This document shows, piece by piece, positions 26,134 through 35,205 of a stretch of 64,000 bases of DNA; position 1 is the first letter of the stretch; each line of letters opens with the position of its first letter. A model generated the notes under the pieces. It searched no databases. It worked only from the letters and a program-made list of their open reading frames with translations, and had not been told where the DNA came from. A program made the position numbers and the translations under genes. The stretch lies in contig NZ_SSOM01000073.1 of assembly GCF_029871235.1 (NCBI RefSeq), forward strand, positions 62,001-126,000, read 5' to 3'. Source of the stretch: Pseudomonas sp. BN411. Lineage in GTDB: Bacteria; Pseudomonadota; Gammaproteobacteria; Pseudomonadales; Pseudomonadaceae.

Positions 26134-27288
26134 ATGCGCAAGCTACTGATAATTATTCCTATTTTCGCCTCCCTGGCGATGTTGCTGGGGCTCTGGGCGC
26201 GGCCCGATCCGGTGCCCGTGCAGCTGGTGGAAGTGGGCAAAGGTGAAGTGGAAACCCTGGTGGCCAATACCCGAGCGGGTACGGTGAAGGCCTGCCGGCG
26301 CGCGCACCTGTCGTTCAAGACCGGCGGGCAGGTCAGCGAACTGCTGATCCATGCCGGGCAGCGAGTGCAAGCGGGTGACGTGCTGATGCGCTTGCGCCAG
26401 GACGATCTTCAGGCGCGGGTGGAGGAAGCCCGCGCGCGCCTCGATGCCCAGCGCAACCTGCGCGAGCAGAGCTGCCGCCAGGCCAGCCAGGACAGCCGCG
26501 ACCAGCAGCGCCTCGAACGCCTGGCCGAGCGCAAGCTGGCCTCCGAGGACCTGATGGACCAGAGCGTTACCCGCGCGCGGCTCTCACAGCTCTTGTGCAG
26601 TGGCGGCGAGGCGAAGATCCGCGAGGCCGAAGCCAGCCTTGACCTGCAACTGGCGCAACTGGACCAGGCCACCCTGCGGGCGCCCTTCGCCGGCATAGTC
26701 GCGGAGATCAACGGCGAGCTGGGCGAAGTGGTGACGCCCTCGCCACCGGGCATCCCCACGCCGCCGGCGGTGGATCTGATCGACGACCAATGCCTCTATG
26801 TGGAAGCGCCCATCGACGAAGTGGATGCCGCCCTGGTGCGTCCGGGCATGCCGGTGCGCATCACCCTGGACGCCTTCCGGGGACGCAGCTTCGAGGGCCG
26901 GGTGACCCGTATCGCGCCCTTCGTGCGTGAGCTGGAAAAGCAGGCGCGCACGGTGGATGTGGAAGTGAAGTTCGAAAAGGTTCCGGCGGACTTGATGCTG
27001 CTCAGCGGCTACAGCGCCGATGTCGAAATCCTCCTGGCACAGCGCGCACAGACCCTGCGGGTGCCCACGGAAAGCCTGCTGGAAGGCGGCAAGGTGCTGC
27101 GCTACGACCCGAGCAACGGCCACCTGCGGGAGCAGAAGGTGGAAATCGGCCTGGCCAATTGGCGCTGGAGCGAGGTGAAGGGCGGGCTGGCCGCTGGTGA
27201 TCGCATCCTGCCCAGCCTGCAGCATGAAGGCCTGGCCGACGGCAGCGTGGTCAGCCCCAGTGCCAGTTCCACAGAGGCAGCGCCATGA
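26134..27288 (+). CDS. HlyD/MacA-type periplasmic adaptor of an ABC exporter
   Basis: 384 aa. One N-terminal membrane anchor (about residues 5-22), then a lipoyl-like half motif SFKTGGQVSELLIHAGQRVQ, a coiled-coil hairpin (about 85-180), the second lipoyl half ATLRAPFAGIVAEINGELGE, and a beta-barrel domain. Joins an inner-membrane ABC transporter to the envelope. Four cysteines in the mature part are unusual for this family. First gene of a four-gene operon; overlaps the ATPase gene by 4 bp. No outer-membrane factor gene is adjacent, so a TolC-like channel would come from elsewhere. Confidence 0.87.
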   Translation: MRKLLIIIPIFASLAMLLGLWARPDPVPVQLVEVGKGEVETLVANTRAGTVKACRRAHLSFKTGGQVSELLIHAGQRVQAGDVLMRLRQDDLQARVEEARARLDAQRNLREQSCRQASQDSRDQQRLERLAERKLASEDLMDQSVTRARLSQLLCSGGEAKIREAEASLDLQLAQLDQATLRAPFAGIVAEINGELGEVVTPSPPGIPTPPAVDLIDDQCLYVEAPIDEVDAALVRPGMPVRITLDAFRGRSFEGRVTRIAPFVRELEKQARTVDVEVKFEKVPADLMLLSGYSADVEILLAQRAQTLRVPTESLLEGGKVLRYDPSNGHLREQKVEIGLANWRWSEVKGGLAAGDRILPSLQHEGLADGSVVSPSASSTEAAP

Positions 27289-27971
27289 TTCTCATGCACC
27301 AGGTCAGCCGCTGCTTCCAGTTGGGGCAGGAGCGGGTGCGCGGCGTCGACCATCTCGACCTGGACGTGGCCGACGGCGAGTACCTGGCCATTACCGGCGC
27401 GTCCGGCTCGGGCAAGTCCACCCTGCTGAATATCCTCGGGCTACTGGATGCGCCGGACAGCGGCGAATTCTGGCTGGACGAGGAGCCCACCGCCTGCCTC
27501 GACGAAGCGCGTCGCGCGGCCCTGCGCAGCCGGTTGATCGGCTTCGTGTTCCAGTCCTTCCATCTGATTCCGCGCCTGACCGCGCTGGAGAACATCGAGC
27601 TTCCTATGCTGCTGGCCGGTATCGAGCCCGCCGAGCGTCACCGCCGCAGCTTGCAACTGGCTGAACGCCTCGGCCTGGCTGAGCGGCTGCGGCATCATCC
27701 GGCCGAGCTGTCCGGCGGCCAGCGCCAGCGGGTCGCCATCGCCCGCGCCATGGTGATGCGGCCGCGCCTGCTGCTGGCCGATGAACCGACTGGCAACCTC
27801 GACAGCCAGTCCGGCGTCGAGGTGGTGGAGCTGCTTGAGGAGCTGAACGCCGAGGGCCTGACCCTGATCCTCGTCACCCACGACGCCCAGCACGCCGCCC
27901 GTGCCCATCGCCAGATCCAGATGCGCGACGGCTGCATCCTCTGCGACCGGCGCCAGGGGGCGCTGCACTGA
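27285..27971 (+). CDS. ABC transporter ATP-binding protein (LolD/MacB type)
   Basis: 228 aa. Walker A GASGSGKST, Q loop VFQSFHLIPRLTALENIELP, signature LSGGQRQRVAIARAM, Walker B LLLADEPTGNLDS and H loop VTHDAQHA. The LIPRLTALENIELPMLL segment is typical of the LolD/MacB/FtsE group that powers FtsX-fold permeases. Overlaps the adaptor gene by 4 bp (ATGA) and the first permease by 1 bp (TGATG), so translation is probably coupled. Confidence 0.93.
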   Translation: MILMHQVSRCFQLGQERVRGVDHLDLDVADGEYLAITGASGSGKSTLLNILGLLDAPDSGEFWLDEEPTACLDEARRAALRSRLIGFVFQSFHLIPRLTALENIELPMLLAGIEPAERHRRSLQLAERLGLAERLRHHPAELSGGQRQRVAIARAMVMRPRLLLADEPTGNLDSQSGVEVVELLEELNAEGLTLILVTHDAQHAARAHRQIQMRDGCILCDRRQGALH

Positions 27972-29182
27972 TGGACCCGCTGGACGCTTGTCGCTTCTGG
28001 CTAGGCGCGATGCGCGGGCATGGATCACGCAGTGTCATGCTCCTGCTGGCGATGGCCGTGGGGGTGTTTTTCGTGACCCTGCTGGGCGGCCTGGGGGAGG
28101 GCGCGCGGGCCTACGTGCTGGGGGAGTTCTCCCTGCTCGGGCGCGACATTCTCATTGTCCTGCCAGGCCGCAATGAAACCACGGGTGGCATGCCGCCCAT
28201 CACCGGCATGGCGCCCCGGCCCCTGACCCAGGCGGATGCCGCCGCCCTCGGCCGTCTGCCGGCGGTGCACCGCGTGGCGCCGCTGCATGCCGGGCAGGTG
28301 GAAATCAGCCACGACAACCGCAATCGCGAGGCCCTGACCCTGGGCACCACCCGCGACTTCTTCGCCCTCCGCCAGCTGCGCCTCGCCCAGGGGCAACCCC
28401 TGCCGGTGCTGGAGCCGGGGCAGGGGGGCGAGGTCTGCGTGATCGGCAGCCGGCTGCGCCAGGAGCTGTTCGGCAGCGCCCCGGTGCTGGGCCAGTGGCT
28501 GCGGGCCGGCGACCGGCGCTTCCGGGTGATCGGGGTGCTGGACGAGCGCGGCGAATCCCTCGGGATGGACTTTTCCGAGGCGCTGATCGTCCCGGTGGCC
28601 AGTGCCGAGGCGCTGTTCAATCGTGAGGCACTGTTCCGCGTGTTCGTCGAAGCCCGTGGCCCCAGTTACCTTGAAAGTGCGCGGCGGCAGGTCCTGGCGA
28701 CCCTGACCGAGCGCCACCAGGGCGAGGAAGACGTCACCCTGCTCAGCCAGGACTCCATGCTCGCGGCCTTCGACGGCATCCTCAACGGGCTGACCCTGGC
28801 CTTGGCCGGCATCGCGGCCATCAGCCTGCTGGTGGCCGGCATCCTGATCATGAATGTCACCTGGATCGCCGTGCTGCAACGCACCGCCGAGATCGGCCTG
28901 CTCAAGGCGGTGGGCGCCAGCTCGGCGCAGGTGCGGCTGCTGTTCCTCGGCGAAGCGGCGCTGCTGGCGTTGCTGGGTGCCGGTACCGGATTGGCGCTGG
29001 GTGAGTTGCTGCTCTGGGTCGGACGGCTGGCCACCGACCTGCCGCTGCATGCGCCCTGGTGGGCGCGATTGGGCGCTCCTTCGCTGGCGGTGGCGGCGGC
29101 ATTGTTGTTCGCCTGGCTGCCGGCCAGGCACGCTGCGGCCCAGGTGCCGGTGCAGGCGTTGCAGCCGCAAGGGAGTCATTGA
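27971..29182 (+). CDS. FtsX/MacB-type ABC permease 1
   Basis: 403 aa. One membrane helix near residues 20-45, a large periplasmic domain, then three helices at the end including LTLALAGIAAISLLVAGILI and the FtsX motif TAEIGLLKAVGASSAQVRLL. No fused ATPase domain, unlike MacB; architecture is that of LolC/LolE or YknZ. Pairs with the next gene, which is similar in layout but clearly different in sequence, so the permease is probably a heterodimer. Confidence 0.9.
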   Translation: MDPLDACRFWLGAMRGHGSRSVMLLLAMAVGVFFVTLLGGLGEGARAYVLGEFSLLGRDILIVLPGRNETTGGMPPITGMAPRPLTQADAAALGRLPAVHRVAPLHAGQVEISHDNRNREALTLGTTRDFFALRQLRLAQGQPLPVLEPGQGGEVCVIGSRLRQELFGSAPVLGQWLRAGDRRFRVIGVLDERGESLGMDFSEALIVPVASAEALFNREALFRVFVEARGPSYLESARRQVLATLTERHQGEEDVTLLSQDSMLAAFDGILNGLTLALAGIAAISLLVAGILIMNVTWIAVLQRTAEIGLLKAVGASSAQVRLLFLGEAALLALLGAGTGLALGELLLWVGRLATDLPLHAPWWARLGAPSLAVAAALLFAWLPARHAAAQVPVQALQPQGSH

Positions 29183-30378
29183 TGCGCTGGCGCGATGGCC
29201 TCGGCCTGTGCGGCTCGGCGCTCTCCAGCCAGCCCCTGCGCAGCCTGTTGACCCTGCTCGGCGTGGCCATCGGCATCGCCGCCGTGGCACTGCTCACCGC
29301 CATGGGCGAGGGCATGCGCAGCCGCGTGCTGGACAGCTTCGCCCAGTTCGGCACGCGGGTCGTCACGGTGCGTCCGGGCACCCTGCCCACGGGCGGCATC
29401 GGCGGCATTCTCGCCAGCGCGCGACCGCTGACCATCGCCGATGCCGACGCCCTGGGTCGCCTGCCCCATGCCGAAGCCGTGGTGCCGATCATCCAGGGCA
29501 ATGGCGATATCCAGGCGGAAGGCCGACAGCGGCGCGTGGACATCCTCGGCACCGGCTCCCAACTGGCGGAGGCCTGGCGCGTGCACATGGCCCTGGGGCA
29601 GTTCCTGCCGCCCTCGCGGGACGGCCGCACGCCACCCTATGTCGTGCTCGGTGCGAAGCTGGCGACGGAACTGTTCGGTGCGGCCAGCCCAGTGGGCCAG
29701 CGGGTGCGGGTGGGTGGCATGAGCTTCCGGGTGATCGGTGTGATGGCGAGCAAGGGCAACCTGCTGGGCTTCGACCTCGACGACATTGCCTACATCCCGG
29801 TGGACTGGGCGGAGAGCCTGTTCAACCGCGAGGGCCTGGTGAAGATCCACGTGCTGTTCGACGACAGCGTGCCAGCCGACCCCTTCGCCGACGCGGTGCG
29901 CCAGTTGCTGGTGGAGCGCCACGGCCGTGAGGACTTCCGCATGACCTCCCAGGGCGACCTGCTGGGCAGCCTGAATCGCATCCTCGCCACCATCACCCTC
30001 GGTGTTGCGGCGCTCGGCGGGATCTCCCTGTTCGTGGGGGCGGTGGGCATCCTTACCATCATGACCACCACCGTTGGCGAACGGACCGCCGAGATCGGCC
30101 TGCTCCGCGCCGTCGGCGCCGCGCCGCGCCAGGTGCTGGCGCTGTTCCTCGTCGAGGCGACGCTGCTATCGCTACTGGGCGGGGTGCTGGGGCTGGTGAT
30201 GGTGGGCGTCATGCTTGGGCTGCTGCACCTGATGTTGCCCGGGCTGCCGCTGAGCCTGAGCCCGCCGCTGGTGCTGCTGGCGCTGCTGTTGTCGGTACTG
30301 GTGGGGATGGGCGCGGGCCTGGCGCCGGCCCGGCGTGCTGCCCGGCTGCGCCCTGTCGATGCGCTGCGTCTGGAATGA
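29182..30378 (+). CDS. FtsX/MacB-type ABC permease 2
   Basis: 398 aa from the ATG at 29182, which overlaps the TGA of permease 1 by one base (TGATG). N-terminal helix SLLTLLGVAIGIAAVALLTA, periplasmic MacB-type domain, then LGVAALGGISLFVGAVGILT and RTAEIGLLRAVGAAPRQVLA with two last helices. Works with the upstream adaptor, ATPase and permease. The exported substrate is unknown; the lack of nearby peptide genes or peptidases argues against a dedicated bacteriocin system. Confidence 0.9.
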   Translation: MRWRDGLGLCGSALSSQPLRSLLTLLGVAIGIAAVALLTAMGEGMRSRVLDSFAQFGTRVVTVRPGTLPTGGIGGILASARPLTIADADALGRLPHAEAVVPIIQGNGDIQAEGRQRRVDILGTGSQLAEAWRVHMALGQFLPPSRDGRTPPYVVLGAKLATELFGAASPVGQRVRVGGMSFRVIGVMASKGNLLGFDLDDIAYIPVDWAESLFNREGLVKIHVLFDDSVPADPFADAVRQLLVERHGREDFRMTSQGDLLGSLNRILATITLGVAALGGISLFVGAVGILTIMTTTVGERTAEIGLLRAVGAAPRQVLALFLVEATLLSLLGGVLGLVMVGVMLGLLHLMLPGLPLSLSPPLVLLALLLSVLVGMGAGLAPARRAARLRPVDALRLE

Positions 30379-30402
30379 AGGCCGGACGGTGATTCGATGG
30401 TT

Positions 30403-30440
30403 GTGGAAGCGAATTCATTCGCGATTGAAATCGCTCCCAC
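30403..30440. repeat. GTGGAAGCGAA...CGCTCCCAC inverted repeat
   Basis: GTGGAAGCGAATTCATTCGC mirrored by GCGATTGAAATCGCTCCCAC. Shorter relative of the element at 14611-14676. Confidence 0.6.
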
Positions 30441-30456
30441 AAGGTGACCGCCAATG

Positions 30457-30485
30457 AAAAAAGGGCCGCTGATGCGGCCCTTTTT
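30457..30485. terminator. bidirectional intrinsic terminator
   Basis: Stem GGGCCGC / GCGGCCC flanked by AAAAAA on the left and TTTTT on the right, so it can end transcripts from both strands. It separates the exporter operon from the convergent thioesterase gene. Confidence 0.9.
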
Positions 30486-30494
30486 GCGATGGCT

Positions 30495-30902
30495 TCAGCC
30501 CCGGCGCGGCGGGACCGGGCGGGTGCGGCCGCTGCCGTCGATGGCGACGAAGACGAACACCGCTTCGGTGACCTTGCGCCATTCGCTGGAGAGCGGGTCG
30601 TCGCTCCAGACTTCGACCAGCATCTGGATCGAGCTGCGGCCGATTTCCAGGGTCTGGGTATAGAAGGAGAGCTGGGCGCCCACGGCCACCGGAACCAGGA
30701 AGGCCATGCGGTCGATGGCCACTGTGGCCACGCGGCCTGCGGCCACCTTGCTGGCCATGGCGGTGCCGGCCAGGTCCATCTGGGAAACCAGCCAGCCACC
30801 GTAGATGTCGCCAAAGCCGTTGGTTTCACGCGGGAGCGCGGTGATCTGCAGGGCGAGGTCGCCTTGCGGGGTGAGGTTCTCTTCTTCTTCGATATCGATC
30901 AT
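30495..30902 (-). CDS. hotdog-fold acyl-CoA thioesterase (YciA-like)
   Basis: 135 aa from MIDIEEEENLTPQGDLALQ. Family features: ETNGFGDIYGGWLVSQMDLA, where the asparagine-glycine-aspartate region forms the active-site helix, ATVAIDRMAFLVPVAVGAQL, and VEVWSDD. Cleaves acyl-CoA to free acid and CoA in the cytosol. The frame stays open upstream to 30989, but the residues there are not family-like, so I chose the ATG at 30902, although its ribosome site is weak. Confidence 0.88.
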   Translation of the reverse strand: MIDIEEEENLTPQGDLALQITALPRETNGFGDIYGGWLVSQMDLAGTAMASKVAAGRVATVAIDRMAFLVPVAVGAQLSFYTQTLEIGRSSIQMLVEVWSDDPLSSEWRKVTEAVFVFVAIDGSGRTRPVPPRRG

Positions 30903-31174
30903 GCCGGAACTGCCTGTTTCGTGTGTGGCGCCAATGCCGGAGAGGGGCGGGCCCTTCTCCTTCCCAATGCGCCAGCCGACCCACTGCATGCCGACCTGCG
31001 CTGAACAGCGCGCAGTATATAGCCATGAGGTGGTGCCAGACGACCGCTGTGACGCGCCAGAGGCGGTTTTGTGGCTCGGACTGTGTACATTTGGTCGTTT
31101 TTGATATGTTGCCTGGCGATTTGCCGCCCAAGTAGCGGCAAACGCTCCGCACCCCCAGACGAGAATCTCCCCAC

Positions 31175-32464
31175 ATGTCTTCCGTGCTCGCCTCCGAGGC
31201 GTCCGCCTCGCGTCCGCTGACCCGCAGCGACTACAAGACCCTGTCGCTCTCTGCCCTCGGCGGCGCGCTGGAGTTCTACGACTTCATCATCTTCGTGTTC
31301 TTCGCCGCCGTGGTGGGCAAGCTGTTCTTCCCCGCCGAGATGCCGGAATGGCTGCGCCAGCTGCAGACCTTCGGCATCTTCGCCGCCGGCTACCTGGCGC
31401 GTCCCCTGGGCGGCATCGTCATGGCGCACTTCGGCGACCTGCTGGGGCGCAAGCGGATGTTCACCCTGAGCATTTTCCTGATGGCGATCCCGACCCTGGT
31501 GATGGGCCTGCTGCCCACCTATGAGCAGATCGGCATCTGGGCCCCGCTGGCGCTGCTGTTGATGCGTGTGGTGCAGGGCGCGGCCATCGGCGGTGAGGTT
31601 CCGGGTGCCTGGGTCTTCGTTGCCGAGCACGTGCCGTCCCGCTATGTGGGCTATGCCTGCGGCACCCTGACTTCGGGTCTGACCGCCGGCATCCTCCTGG
31701 GTTCGCTGATGGCCACCCTGATCAACACCATCTACACCCCTGCCGAGGTACTGGACTGGGCCTGGCGTCTGCCATTCCTGGTGGGCGGGGTCTTCGGTCT
31801 GTTCGCCATGTACCTGCGCCGCTGGCTGCACGAGACGCCGGTGTTCGCCGAGATGCAGCAGCGCAAGGCTCTGGCGGCGGAAGTCCCGCTGAAGACCGTG
31901 CTGCGCGAGCATCGTGGCGCCGTGGTGCTGTCCATGTTGCTGACCTGGGTGCTGTCGGCGGGCATCGTGGTCGTGATCCTGATGACCCCCACCCTGCTGC
32001 AGACCGTCTACGGCTTCGAGGCGGCTACCGCGCTCAAGGCCAACAGCCTGGCCATCGTGCTGCTGTCCATCGGCTGCGTGGCCTCCGGCGCCATCGCCGA
32101 CCGCATCGGCGCGGGCCGCACTTTCCTGGTGGGCGGCCTGTTGCTGGCGATCAGCTCCTGGACCTTCTACACCAGCCTCAAGGCTCATCCGGACTGGCTG
32201 TTCCCGCTCTACGCGGTGACCGGCCTGTTCGTCGGTACCATCGGCGCCGTGCCCTATGTGATGGTCAAGGCGTTTCCGCCGGTGGTGCGTTTCTCCGGCC
32301 TGTCGTTCTCCTACAACCTGGCCTACGCCATCTTCGGTGGCCTGACGCCCATGGTGGTGTCGCTGCTGCTGAAGTGGGACAGCCTCGGCCCCGCCTATTA
32401 CGTGGCGGCGCTGTGTGGCGTGGCGGTGTTGATCGGGCTGTTCCTGATCGCGAAGAAGCGCTGA
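31175..32464 (+). CDS. MFS transporter of the metabolite:H+ symporter type (PA5370-like)
   Basis: 429 aa with about 12 membrane helices. Starts with the MHS-type segment LGGALEFYDFIIFVFFAAVV, then GYLARPLGGIVMAHFGDLLG followed by RKRMF, the conserved loop between helices 2 and 3, and VQGAAIGGEVPGAWVFVAEH. This group takes up organic acids or related solutes with protons; the substrate is not determined. Corresponds by position to PA5370 beside pstS. Confidence 0.88.
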   Translation: MSSVLASEASASRPLTRSDYKTLSLSALGGALEFYDFIIFVFFAAVVGKLFFPAEMPEWLRQLQTFGIFAAGYLARPLGGIVMAHFGDLLGRKRMFTLSIFLMAIPTLVMGLLPTYEQIGIWAPLALLLMRVVQGAAIGGEVPGAWVFVAEHVPSRYVGYACGTLTSGLTAGILLGSLMATLINTIYTPAEVLDWAWRLPFLVGGVFGLFAMYLRRWLHETPVFAEMQQRKALAAEVPLKTVLREHRGAVVLSMLLTWVLSAGIVVVILMTPTLLQTVYGFEAATALKANSLAIVLLSIGCVASGAIADRIGAGRTFLVGGLLLAISSWTFYTSLKAHPDWLFPLYAVTGLFVGTIGAVPYVMVKAFPPVVRFSGLSFSYNLAYAIFGGLTPMVVSLLLKWDSLGPAYYVAALCGVAVLIGLFLIAKKR

Positions 32465-32483
32465 TCGGCGAGCGACTTGCCAT

Positions 32484-32548
32484 GTAGGAGCGAGCTCTGC
32501 TCGCGAACAGTCCCGGTGCAGGGATTCGCGAGCAGAGCTCGCTCCTAC
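32484..32548. repeat. GTAGGAGC-family inverted repeat, copy 3
   Basis: GTAGGAGCGAGCTCTGCTCG plus CGAA, mirrored exactly for its first 22 bases by TTCGCGAGCAGAGCTCGCTC plus CTAC. Lies between the convergent MFS and dehydrogenase genes. Confidence 0.9.
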
Positions 32549-32551
32549 GGC

Positions 32552-33859
32552 TCATTTCTTCTTCGCCGCACTCACCCGCCAGACCTTGTTACCCACATCG
32601 TCGGTCACCAGCAGCGCCCCCTTGCTGTCGAGCTTCACGTCCACTGGGCGGCCCTGGGCGTTGCCCTGGTCGTCGAGAAAGCCCGTGAGCACGTCCACGG
32701 GCTGGCCCTTGGGCTTGCCGCCCTTGAAGGGCACGAAGATCACCTTGTAGCCACTGCGGGGCTCGCGGTTCCAGGAGCCGTGCTGGCCGACGAAGAGGCC
32801 GTTCTGGAGCTTCGGCAGTTTGCTGCCCTTGGCAAACGCGATGCCCAGGGAGGCGGTGTGCGGGCCGAGGGCGTAGTCGGGCACGATGGCCTTGGCCACC
32901 AGGTCGGGGCGCGGCGGCTGGATGCGCTCGTCCACGTGCTGACCGAAGTAGCTGTAAGGCCAGCCGTAGAAGCCGCCGTCTTTCACCGAGGTGATGTAGT
33001 CGGGTACCAGGTCGCTGCCCAGTTCGTCGCGCTCGTTCACCGCCGTCCACAGCTTGCCGGTCTGAGGTTCCCAGGCCATGCCCACCGGGTTGCGCAGGCC
33101 AGTGGCATAGAGGCGCTTGTTGCCGCTGGCGCGGTCCAGTTCCCAGATCGCCGCGCGGCCTTCCTCCATCTCCATGCCGTTTTCGCCGATGTTGCTGTTG
33201 GAGCCCACCGTTATATAGAGCTTGCGACCGTTGCGGCTGGCGATGACGTTCTTGGTCCAATGGTGATTGAGGCCGGCGGGCAGGTCGGTGACCTTGGTGC
33301 CCGGTGCGTCGATCTCGGTGGCGCCCTTCTCGTAGGGGAAGCGCAGCAGTGCGTCGGCGTTGGCGACGTAGAGGTCCTTGCCCACCAGCACCATGCCGAA
33401 GGGTGAATTGAGCCCCTTTAGGAAGGTACTGCGCAGGTCGGCGACGCCATCCCCGTTGATGTCCCGCAGCAGGGAAATGCGATTGGCGCTTGGCACCTGG
33501 GCGCCGGCGCGCTTCATGAAGAGGCCCGACGCCCAGCCCTTGATGCCCGCCGGCTTGTCGGTGCCCGGCGCGGCGCTTTCGGCCACCAGCACATCACCGT
33601 TGGGCAGCACATAGAGCCAGCGCGGATGCTGCAGGTTCTCGGCGAAGGCCTGGACGCGGGTGCCCTGGGCCGCCACGGGGGTGGCGCCCTGTGCCCAGCC
33701 GACGGCGGGGGCGACATTGACGGTGGGGATGAGGCCGCGGCTCGGTGGTGGCAGCAGCGGGTCGGGACCAGTGCCGTCCTCGACCGTCAAGGTGGCCATT
33801 TCGCTGCACGCGGTGCAGAGCGCCAGAAGGGCGAAGGGCAGCAGGGGAAGGGGCTTCAT
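32552..33859 (-). CDS. PQQ-dependent sugar dehydrogenase (sorbosone dehydrogenase-like)
   Basis: 435 aa, exported. The N-terminus has a signal peptide ending LALCTACS, which looks lipoprotein-like although the lipobox is atypical. The mature protein is a six-bladed GDH-type propeller: [32 protein letters not shown] with the catalytic-region histidines, and [20 protein letters not shown]. It would oxidise a periplasmic aldose or sugar aldehyde. GGAGACAG lies upstream of the ATG. Divergent from pstS across 160 bp. Confidence 0.85.
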   Translation of the reverse strand: MKPLPLLPFALLALCTACSEMATLTVEDGTGPDPLLPPPSRGLIPTVNVAPAVGWAQGATPVAAQGTRVQAFAENLQHPRWLYVLPNGDVLVAESAAPGTDKPAGIKGWASGLFMKRAGAQVPSANRISLLRDINGDGVADLRSTFLKGLNSPFGMVLVGKDLYVANADALLRFPYEKGATEIDAPGTKVTDLPAGLNHHWTKNVIASRNGRKLYITVGSNSNIGENGMEMEEGRAAIWELDRASGNKRLYATGLRNPVGMAWEPQTGKLWTAVNERDELGSDLVPDYITSVKDGGFYGWPYSYFGQHVDERIQPPRPDLVAKAIVPDYALGPHTASLGIAFAKGSKLPKLQNGLFVGQHGSWNREPRSGYKVIFVPFKGGKPKGQPVDVLTGFLDDQGNAQGRPVDVKLDSKGALLVTDDVGNKVWRVSAAKKK

Positions 33860-33929
33860 GGGGACTGTCTCCGTACGAATCGCGGGTCTTGATTCACCCT
33901 TGGACAGCGAATGGTGGCCATTCATCCAA

Positions 33930-33947
33930 TTGTCACAATCAATTCAT
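33930..33947 (+). promoter_or_regulatory. Pho box of pstS
   Basis: TTGTCAC (33930-33936), a 4-base spacer and AATTCAT (33941-33947) fit the PhoB direct repeat CTGTCAT-N4-CTGTCAT, the first half well and the second partly. It lies 72 bases before the pstS start codon, with CATACG about ten bases downstream as a possible -10. Confidence 0.65.
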
Positions 33948-34019
33948 AGAGTGGTCATACGGCCTCTCGATACTGGCCCCCGTTGCATTCAACCCCCTCG
34001 TCCTGCTTAGGAGCAAGGC

Positions 34020-34991
34020 ATGAAACTGAAGCGTTTGATGGCGGCCCTGACCTTCGTCGCCGCCGGCGTCGCTACCGCCAGCGCGGTCGCTGCTGTCGAC
34101 CCGTCCATTCCGGCCTATCAGAAGACCACTGGTGTTTCCGGCAACCTGTCCAGCGTTGGTTCCGACACCCTGGCCAACCTGATGACCCTGTGGGCCGAGG
34201 CTTACAAGCGCGAATACCCGAACGTGAACATCCAGATCCAGGCCGCTGGTTCCTCCACCGCGCCGCCGGCTCTGACCGAAGGCACCGCCAACCTGGGCCC
34301 GATGAGCCGCAAGATGAAGGACGTCGAGCTGCAGGCCTTCGAGCAGAAGTACGGCTACAAGCCGACCGCTGTTCCGGTTGCCGTCGACGCCCTGGCGATC
34401 TTCGTCCACAAGGACAACCCGATCAAAGGCCTGACCATGCAGCAGGTCGACGCGATCTTCTCCGCCAACCGCCTGTGCGGCGGCACCTCCAACATCAAGA
34501 CCTGGGGTGACGTTGGCGTGACCGGTGATCTGGCTTCCAAGCCGATCCAGCTGTTCGGTCGTAACTCCGTATCCGGCACCTACGGCTACTTCAAGGAAGA
34601 AGCCCTGTGCAAAGGCGACTTCAAGCCGAACGTGAACGAGCAGCCGGGTTCTGCTTCCGTCGTTCAGTCCATCAGCCAGTCCGTTAACGGCATCGGCTAC
34701 TCCGGTATCGGCTACAAGACTTCCAGCGTGAAGACTGTTGCCCTGGCCAAGAAAGAAGGCGGCGAGTTCGTTGAAGACAACGAGCAGAACGCCCTGAACG
34801 GCAGCTACCCGCTGTCCCGCTTCCTGTACGTCTACGTGAACAAGGCGCCGAACAAGCCGCTGGCTCCCCTGGAAGCCGAGTTCGTGAAGATGGTGCTGTC
34901 CAAGCAAGGCCAGGAAATCGTTGTAAAAGACGGTTACATCCCGGTTCCGGCCAAAGTGGCCGAAAAAGCACTGAAGGATCTGGGTCTGTAA
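34020..34991 (+). CDS. pstS: periplasmic phosphate-binding protein PstS
   Basis: 323 aa. Signal peptide [20 protein letters not shown] with processing after the following Ala residues. The phosphate pocket segments [40 protein letters not shown] and [20 protein letters not shown] are typical of the Pseudomonas PstS family. Binds phosphate and passes it to PstCA. TAGGAGCAAGGC precedes the ATG. Codon use looks optimised, in line with very high expression under phosphate starvation. Confidence 0.96.
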   Translation: MKLKRLMAALTFVAAGVATASAVAAVDPSIPAYQKTTGVSGNLSSVGSDTLANLMTLWAEAYKREYPNVNIQIQAAGSSTAPPALTEGTANLGPMSRKMKDVELQAFEQKYGYKPTAVPVAVDALAIFVHKDNPIKGLTMQQVDAIFSANRLCGGTSNIKTWGDVGVTGDLASKPIQLFGRNSVSGTYGYFKEEALCKGDFKPNVNEQPGSASVVQSISQSVNGIGYSGIGYKTSSVKTVALAKKEGGEFVEDNEQNALNGSYPLSRFLYVYVNKAPNKPLAPLEAEFVKMVLSKQGQEIVVKDGYIPVPAKVAEKALKDLGL

Positions 34992-35006
34992 TCCAGACCG
35001 GATAAG

Positions 35007-35103
35007 GGAGCGGCCGCCTCATGCGTGCCGCTCCGCAAGGACGCAAGGGCGACGGGAGACCCCTGTCGCAGAAGCCCGCCCGAGGTCTCCTCCGGGTGGG
35101 CTT
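35007..35103 (+). other. two intercistronic hairpins between pstS and pstC
   Basis: GGAGCGGC with GCCGCTCC (35007-35034) and AAGCCCGCCCG with CCGGGTGGGCTT (35072-35103). Neither has a long T tract. They could protect or terminate the abundant pstS message before the separate promoter of pstC. Confidence 0.55.
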
Positions 35104-35118
35104 CGCCACGTCAACTCG

Positions 35119-35136
35119 CTGTAATTTTTCTGTCAC
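35119..35136 (+). promoter_or_regulatory. second Pho box, upstream of pstC
   Basis: CTGTAAT-TTTT-CTGTCAC at 35119-35136 matches the PhoB direct repeat with 7-base half sites at the correct 11-base period. It is 69 bases before the pstC start codon and implies a PhoB promoter inside the pst cluster. Confidence 0.8.
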
Positions 35137-35205
35137 ACGAAGTCCGTAGTCTTTGCGCCCATCGTAAAAGCCTGCGCGAGCAGAAAGTGGCAAGAGCCCG
35201 AATCC

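Noticed and set aside
26134-30378. Dedicated bacteriocin or siderophore export system
   Set aside because: No precursor peptide, modifying enzyme, peptidase domain or NRPS gene is adjacent, so the cargo cannot be named.
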